A stretch of DNA of 7,539 bases from a bacterium (lineage in GTDB: Bacteria; Bacillota; Clostridia; Oscillospirales; Acutalibacteraceae): the NCBI GenBank assembly GCA_020627425.1, contig JAHKXX010000217.1:1-7539 (forward strand), given 5' to 3'. The position numbers and the translations under genes were made by a program. The number at the start of each line of letters is the position of its first letter. The first letter of the stretch is position 1. The notes beneath the pieces were generated by a model. It had not been told where the DNA came from and made no database searches. It saw only the letters and a program-made list of their open reading frames with translations. Shown here one piece after another: positions 5,241 to 7,539 of the stretch.

Positions 5241-5418
5241 ATCTGAATATTTCCTGCATTCCGCTCAGAATGTTTTCTACGGTATCTATTGCTTTTGCTG
5301 CCTTCTTTTTGTTGCGGCGGCTGTCCTTCATCATTACAGAGCTTACAAAGCCGAACATAAGCCCTGCTACCAGACCGGCGCCGACGCCCTTTGCTATATT
5401 CACCGTATTTTTTGCCAT
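5239..5418 (-). CDS. small YtxH-like membrane protein
   Basis: The 59-residue product begins MAKNTVNIAKGVGAG, has one Gly/Ala-rich membrane segment (about 10-30) and then a basic, helical tail (KDSRRNKKKAAKA, ending GMQEIFR). This layout resembles the YtxH group of small envelope proteins; the role is unknown. I chose ATG at 5418 because GGGAGG lies nine bases before it and the sequence starts as relatives do. An in-frame ATG at 5463 also has a good AAAGGAG site eight bases before it and would add 15 residues (MKALRILILTGRIVI). It converges on the ribosomal cluster. No consensus promoter or minus-strand terminator was found. Confidence 0.7.
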   Translation of the reverse strand: MAKNTVNIAKGVGAGLVAGLMFGFVSSVMMKDSRRNKKKAAKAIDTVENILSGMQEIFR

Positions 5419-5463
5419 AATGACTATCCTCCCTGTCAGTATCAAAATTCTTAGTGCCTTCAT

Positions 5464-5717
5464 TTATACTTCTCCTTTGCATGTCCTCACAGTGCTGCTT
5501 AAAGCATCTGTAAGGTCCGTCATTAATAGCCTTTACAGTAGATATTATTTTATTCGTATATACTAAATTTTTATTTATTGCCCTTTTTTTGCCATTGAAT
5601 TCTACATATTTTACATACAATTTATGGTCAAGCTGACTAATTTCCTGATTTTTATTTTCAGTCTTTTAGTCAAGTAACTGTTTTTTCAGTTTTTATCGCA
5701 CTTACAGCGTTTTTTGT
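5464..5717 (-). other. AT-rich spacer, no gene assigned
   Basis: This divergent spacer lies between the YtxH-like gene (minus) and the promoter at 5718 (plus). A minus-strand frame open from a TTG at 5620 overlaps the YtxH-like gene out of frame and shows no recognisable domain. The best minus-strand promoter candidate is TTGACC (5631-5626) with TATGTA (5608-5603), spacer 17, but the -10 is poor. Confidence 0.4.
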
Positions 5718-5746
5718 TTGACAAATTGTGGAAAGAAAGTTATAAT
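5718..5746 (+). promoter_or_regulatory. consensus promoter of the DUF6465-like gene
   Basis: TTGACA (5718-5723), a 17-base spacer and TATAAT (5741-5746) match the vegetative consensus exactly. Transcription should start near 5753, leaving a leader of about 85 bases. High constitutive expression is expected. Confidence 0.9.
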
Positions 5747-5755
5747 CTAATTGTA

Positions 5756-5787
5756 GCGTGTATGAAGAGCTATGCAAGTATACGCGC
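5756..5787 (+). promoter_or_regulatory. 5' leader hairpin of the DUF6465-like mRNA
   Basis: GCGTGTAT (5756-5763) pairs with ATACGCGC (5780-5787), eight pairs including one T-G, around a 16-base loop. It lies within a few bases of the expected transcript start and about 50 bases before the start codon. Its place suggests protection of the 5' end or a regulatory fold; no known riboswitch was recognised. Confidence 0.5.
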
Positions 5788-5838
5788 CCACGAATGTATA
5801 TAGGTAAAATTAATCTTTTAGAAAGAGGGAAACTTATT

Positions 5839-6180
5839 ATGGCAAAAAAGGCAACTGCTGCTAAGACAGAAACAAAGGCTGCTGCTACAAAGGCAGAAAC
5901 AGAAGTAAAGACAGAAACAAAGGCTCCTGCTAAAGCAACAAAGACAGCTACTAAGACAACAAGAGCTGCTAAGGCTAAGGAAGCTGCTGTAACAGTAGAG
6001 ATACAGTTCGGTGGCAAGAACACTGTAGTAGATACAGTTGTTGAGGCTGTTAAGGCTGCTTACAAGGCAGACGGTAACACAGACGCTATTGAGTCTATAA
6101 AGATTTATGTTCAGCCCGAAAATGGCGTTGCTTATTATGTAGTTAACGACAAGGAAGAGGGCAAGTCTGTAGAGCTTTGA
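5839..6180 (+). CDS. DUF6465-like protein with Lys/Ala-rich tail
   Basis: The 113-residue product has two parts. Residues 1-50 are a low-complexity Lys/Ala/Thr/Glu tail (MAKKATAAKTETKAAATKAE onward) resembling histone H1-like or nucleoid-associated tails. Residues 51-113 form a compact alpha/beta domain, from VTVEIQFGGKNT through IKIYVQPENGVAYYVVND, matching the small DUF6465 family as I know it from Ruminococcaceae and relatives. Function is unknown; DNA or RNA binding by the tail is only inferred. I chose ATG 5839 over an in-frame GTG at 5758 because 5758 lies in the leader hairpin. AGAGGGA at 5824-5830 is a modest ribosome binding site, eight bases away. It is a single-gene unit with its own promoter and terminator. 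Confidence 0.8.
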   Translation: MAKKATAAKTETKAAATKAETEVKTETKAPAKATKTATKTTRAAKAKEAAVTVEIQFGGKNTVVDTVVEAVKAAYKADGNTDAIESIKIYVQPENGVAYYVVNDKEEGKSVEL

Positions 6181-6198
6181 TTCTCAGATTTCAGAATT

Positions 6199-6227
6199 TA
6201 TCCGCCGATATCGGCGGATATTTTTTT
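6199..6227 (+). terminator. strong terminator of the DUF6465-like gene
   Basis: Bases 6199-6220 form a perfect palindrome, TATCCGCCG pairing with CGGCGGATA around ATAT, followed by seven Ts (6221-6227). It begins 19 bases after the stop codon. Confidence 0.95.
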
Positions 6228-6283
6228 GCCCTTTTTTAACTCTTCTTTTGAAAGCAGAACATTTTCGTCAGTAGTTTGTCAGT

Positions 6284-6335
6284 AATTTATCAAGGAATTT
6301 AACAATTTATCGGGTTTTTTTTAAAAAAATTTATC
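6284..6335 (+). repeat. AATTTATC/AATTTAAC short direct repeats
   Basis: AATTTATC occurs at 6284, 6304 and 6328 and AATTTAAC at 6296, in the 71 bases before the -35 box at 6355. Just upstream, two near-identical 11-base units start GTCAGTA at 6267 and 6278. They could be a regulator site or an UP-like region, or simple AT bias. Confidence 0.4.
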
Positions 6336-6354
6336 ATAAAGGACAAAATAATTA

Positions 6355-6383
6355 TTGATTATCCAGGTGCTATGTGATAAAAT
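6355..6383 (+). promoter_or_regulatory. promoter of the Dabb/zinc-ribbon gene
   Basis: TTGATT (6355-6360), a 17-base spacer and TAAAAT (6378-6383) with an extended -10 TG at 6375-6376. Transcription should start near 6390, about 65 bases before the start codon. Confidence 0.7.
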
Positions 6384-6399
6384 TAATATAATTAGATTT

Positions 6400-6427
6400 T
6401 TAAAATGTACTTTTTAGTATATTTTAA
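6400..6427 (+). promoter_or_regulatory. AT-rich leader hairpin before the Dabb gene
   Basis: TTAAAATGTACT (6400-6411) pairs with AGTATATTTTAA (6416-6427), twelve pairs with one G-T, around a TTTT loop. It ends 15 bases before the GGGAGG ribosome binding site. Confidence 0.55.
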
Positions 6428-6455
6428 CCTTAATAAAATATCGGGAGGCAAATCA

Positions 6456-7539
6456 ATGATAAAACATATTGTCTTGTGGAAGATCCGCGATGATGATGAT
6501 AAGCAGAAAAACATTGACACAATGATAAAAATGCTGTCCTCACTTGTCGGAAAAATCGAGGGACTTGTAAGCATTGAGGTTGGTTACGCATACAACGACA
6601 ATGCAGAATATGACGTAGCGCTTTACGGTTCCTTTAAAAACCCTGTTGCTCTGAAGTATTATCAGACACATCCCGAGCATGTCAAATGCAAGGAGTTTAT
6701 ATCCAAAATCACCGAGGGTCGTGCTTCGGTCGATTATTTCTACGAAAAAGAAAACGCCTCCGCACTGCCCTTGAGCCGTGTAAAGGATGTCCCCGGCACC
6801 GAGCCTGAAACCACTGCTGCTACTACAGCTTCCGCTCCCTCTGCTCCTGCTCCGGCAGCTCCCGTAGCTCCGGCGGCACCTGCTGCAACAAAGCCGAACA
6901 GCACCGTTAAGGAAACTACAAATATGTTCGGCAAGAAAAAAATAGAAGTTGACGTTACTCCTCTTAACGAGAGAACCGATACATGGACCTGCCCCAAGTG
7001 CGGCAAGTTTATGCCGAACTATGTCGGCACCTGCGGCTGCGGCGAGCCTAAGCCATTTGAGTTTGAGCCTCCGATCCCGGCTCCCTCTGCTACTCCGGCG
7101 GCTGCTCCAACTCCTGCTGCTCCTGCTCCGACTGCGGCACCAAAGCCGAGCAGCACAGTTAACGAAACTACAGATATGTTCGGTAAGAAGAAAATAGAAG
7201 TTGACGTTACTCCTCTTAACGAGAGAAGCGATACATGGACTTGCCCCAAGTGTGGCAAGGTTATGCCGAACTATGTCGGCACCTGTGGCTGCGGCGAGCC
7301 TAAGCCCTTTGAGTTTGAGCCAGAAATTCCTGCCGCTCCTGCAGCAGCTCCTTCTGCTCCTGCTCCCTCTGCTCCTCCGGCTGCACCTGTAGCTCCTGCG
7401 GCTCCGTCTGCTCCTGCGGCATCAAAGCCGAACAGCACAGTCAAGGAAACTACAAATATGTTCGGCAAGAAGAAAATAGAAGTAGACGTTACTCCTCTTA
7501 ACGAGAGAAGCGATACATGGACCTGCCCAAAGTGCGGCA
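6456..7539 (+). CDS. Dabb-domain protein with tandem zinc ribbons, 3' partial
   Basis: The frame is open from ATG 6456 to the window edge (361 codons) with no stop. GGGAGG at 6443-6448 precedes ATG by seven bases. Residues 1-97 resemble a Dabb (dimeric alpha/beta barrel, stress-responsive A/B) domain: MIKHIVLWKIRDD, a VALYGSFKNPVALKYYQTHP segment, then KITEGRASVDYFY. After a Pro/Ala/Thr linker come near-identical 60-residue units starting at residues 146, 230 and 324, joined by 24- and 34-residue Pro/Ala linkers. Each has MFGKKKIEVDVTPLNER followed by a zinc ribbon, CPKCGK-MPNYVGTCGCG (Cys179, 182, 193, 195; Cys263, 266, 277, 279; third copy cut off). No signal peptide is seen, so it is probably cytoplasmic. 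Function is unknown; many bacterial Dabb proteins are uncharacterised. Confidence 0.85.
   Translation, partial: MIKHIVLWKIRDDDDKQKNIDTMIKMLSSLVGKIEGLVSIEVGYAYNDNAEYDVALYGSFKNPVALKYYQTHPEHVKCKEFISKITEGRASVDYFYEKENASALPLSRVKDVPGTEPETTAATTASAPSAPAPAAPVAPAAPAATKPNSTVKETTNMFGKKKIEVDVTPLNERTDTWTCPKCGKFMPNYVGTCGCGEPKPFEFEPPIPAPSATPAAAPTPAAPAPTAAPKPSSTVNETTDMFGKKKIEVDVTPLNERSDTWTCPKCGKVMPNYVGTCGCGEPKPFEFEPEIPAAPAAAPSAPAPSAPPAAPVAPAAPSAPAASKPNSTVKETTNMFGKKKIEVDVTPLNERSDTWTCPKCG
6891..7539 (+). repeat. three coding repeats of a 180-base zinc-ribbon unit
   Basis: Units start at 6891 and 7143, each 180 bases, and at 7425 (truncated by the window). The starts are 252 and 282 bases apart because the Pro/Ala linkers differ in length. 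Copies 1 and 2 differ at only about 13 bases, most of them synonymous, including TGC/TGT changes at two of the cysteines. Confidence 0.93.

Noticed and set aside
5213..5620. 135-codon minus-strand frame overlapping the YtxH-like gene
   Set aside because: It reads out of frame through the YtxH-like gene, ends in a terminator hairpin, starts with TTG without a clear ribosome binding site, and resembles no family I recognise.
5758..5838. Upstream GTG start for the DUF6465-like gene
   Set aside because: It lies within the leader hairpin with no ribosome binding site; ATG 5839 has one and gives the MAKK start.
6315..6329. T8A7 tract as a terminator or bent-DNA element
   Set aside because: It lacks a GC stem, and T-then-A tracts are not the strongly curved kind; nothing else supports a function.
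6740..7468. Minus-strand frames 6740-7006, 7019-7258 and 7271-7468, and plus-strand frames 6949-7197 and 7201-7392
   Set aside because: They are shadows of the zinc-ribbon repeats; their repeated sequences simply mirror the repeated DNA of the real plus-strand gene.

Overview
The window looks like a chromosomal segment of a Gram-positive, gut- or rumen-type anaerobe of the order Eubacteriales, most likely a Ruminococcus relative. This is inferred from strong GGAGG ribosome binding sites, consensus vegetative promoters, Firmicutes-type L33/SecE/NusG and L10 leader, and small accessory families (DUF6465-like, YtxH-like, Dabb plus zinc ribbon) common in that group. Nothing here looks clearly foreign or phage-like.

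Layout. (1) Bases 2-1111: the 3' part of a membrane protein gene (DUF3592-like, cut by the window edge) whose cytoplasmic tail is four 46-residue Gln/Asn/Gly/Ser/Tyr-rich repeats. (2) Bases 1131-5240: a ribosomal-protein and transcription-factor cluster, rpmG-secE-nusG-rplK-rplA-rplJ-rplL-rpmB, closed by two tandem terminators. A promoter with its -10 box inside the loop of the upstream terminator starts the cluster. A second consensus promoter inside it drives rplJ-rplL through an L10 leader attenuator. Two copies of an L1-binding-site mimic precede rplK and rplA. rpoB does not follow rplL; rpmB (L28) stands there instead. (3) Bases 5239-5418, minus strand: a small YtxH-like membrane protein gene converging on the cluster. 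(4) Bases 5718-6227: a single-gene unit with consensus promoter, leader hairpin, DUF6465-like protein with a Lys/Ala-rich tail, and strong terminator. (5) Bases 6355 to the end: promoter, leader hairpin and a long open gene running off the window, encoding a Dabb domain followed by at least three Pro/Ala-linked zinc-ribbon repeats.

How the genes work together. SecE belongs to the protein-export channel and NusG to the transcription elongation complex. L33, L11, L1, L10, L7/L12 and L28 are large-subunit proteins. The cis elements suggest feedback in two places: free L1 would act on the rplK and rplA leaders, and free L10-L12 complex on the attenuator before rplJ. The most unusual items are the two repeat-bearing accessory proteins at the edges, the nested terminator/promoter at 1131-1190, the duplicated L1 site, and a hairpin cluster between rplA and the rplJ promoter that I cannot assign. 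No tRNA, rRNA, CRISPR, insertion sequence or attachment site was seen.
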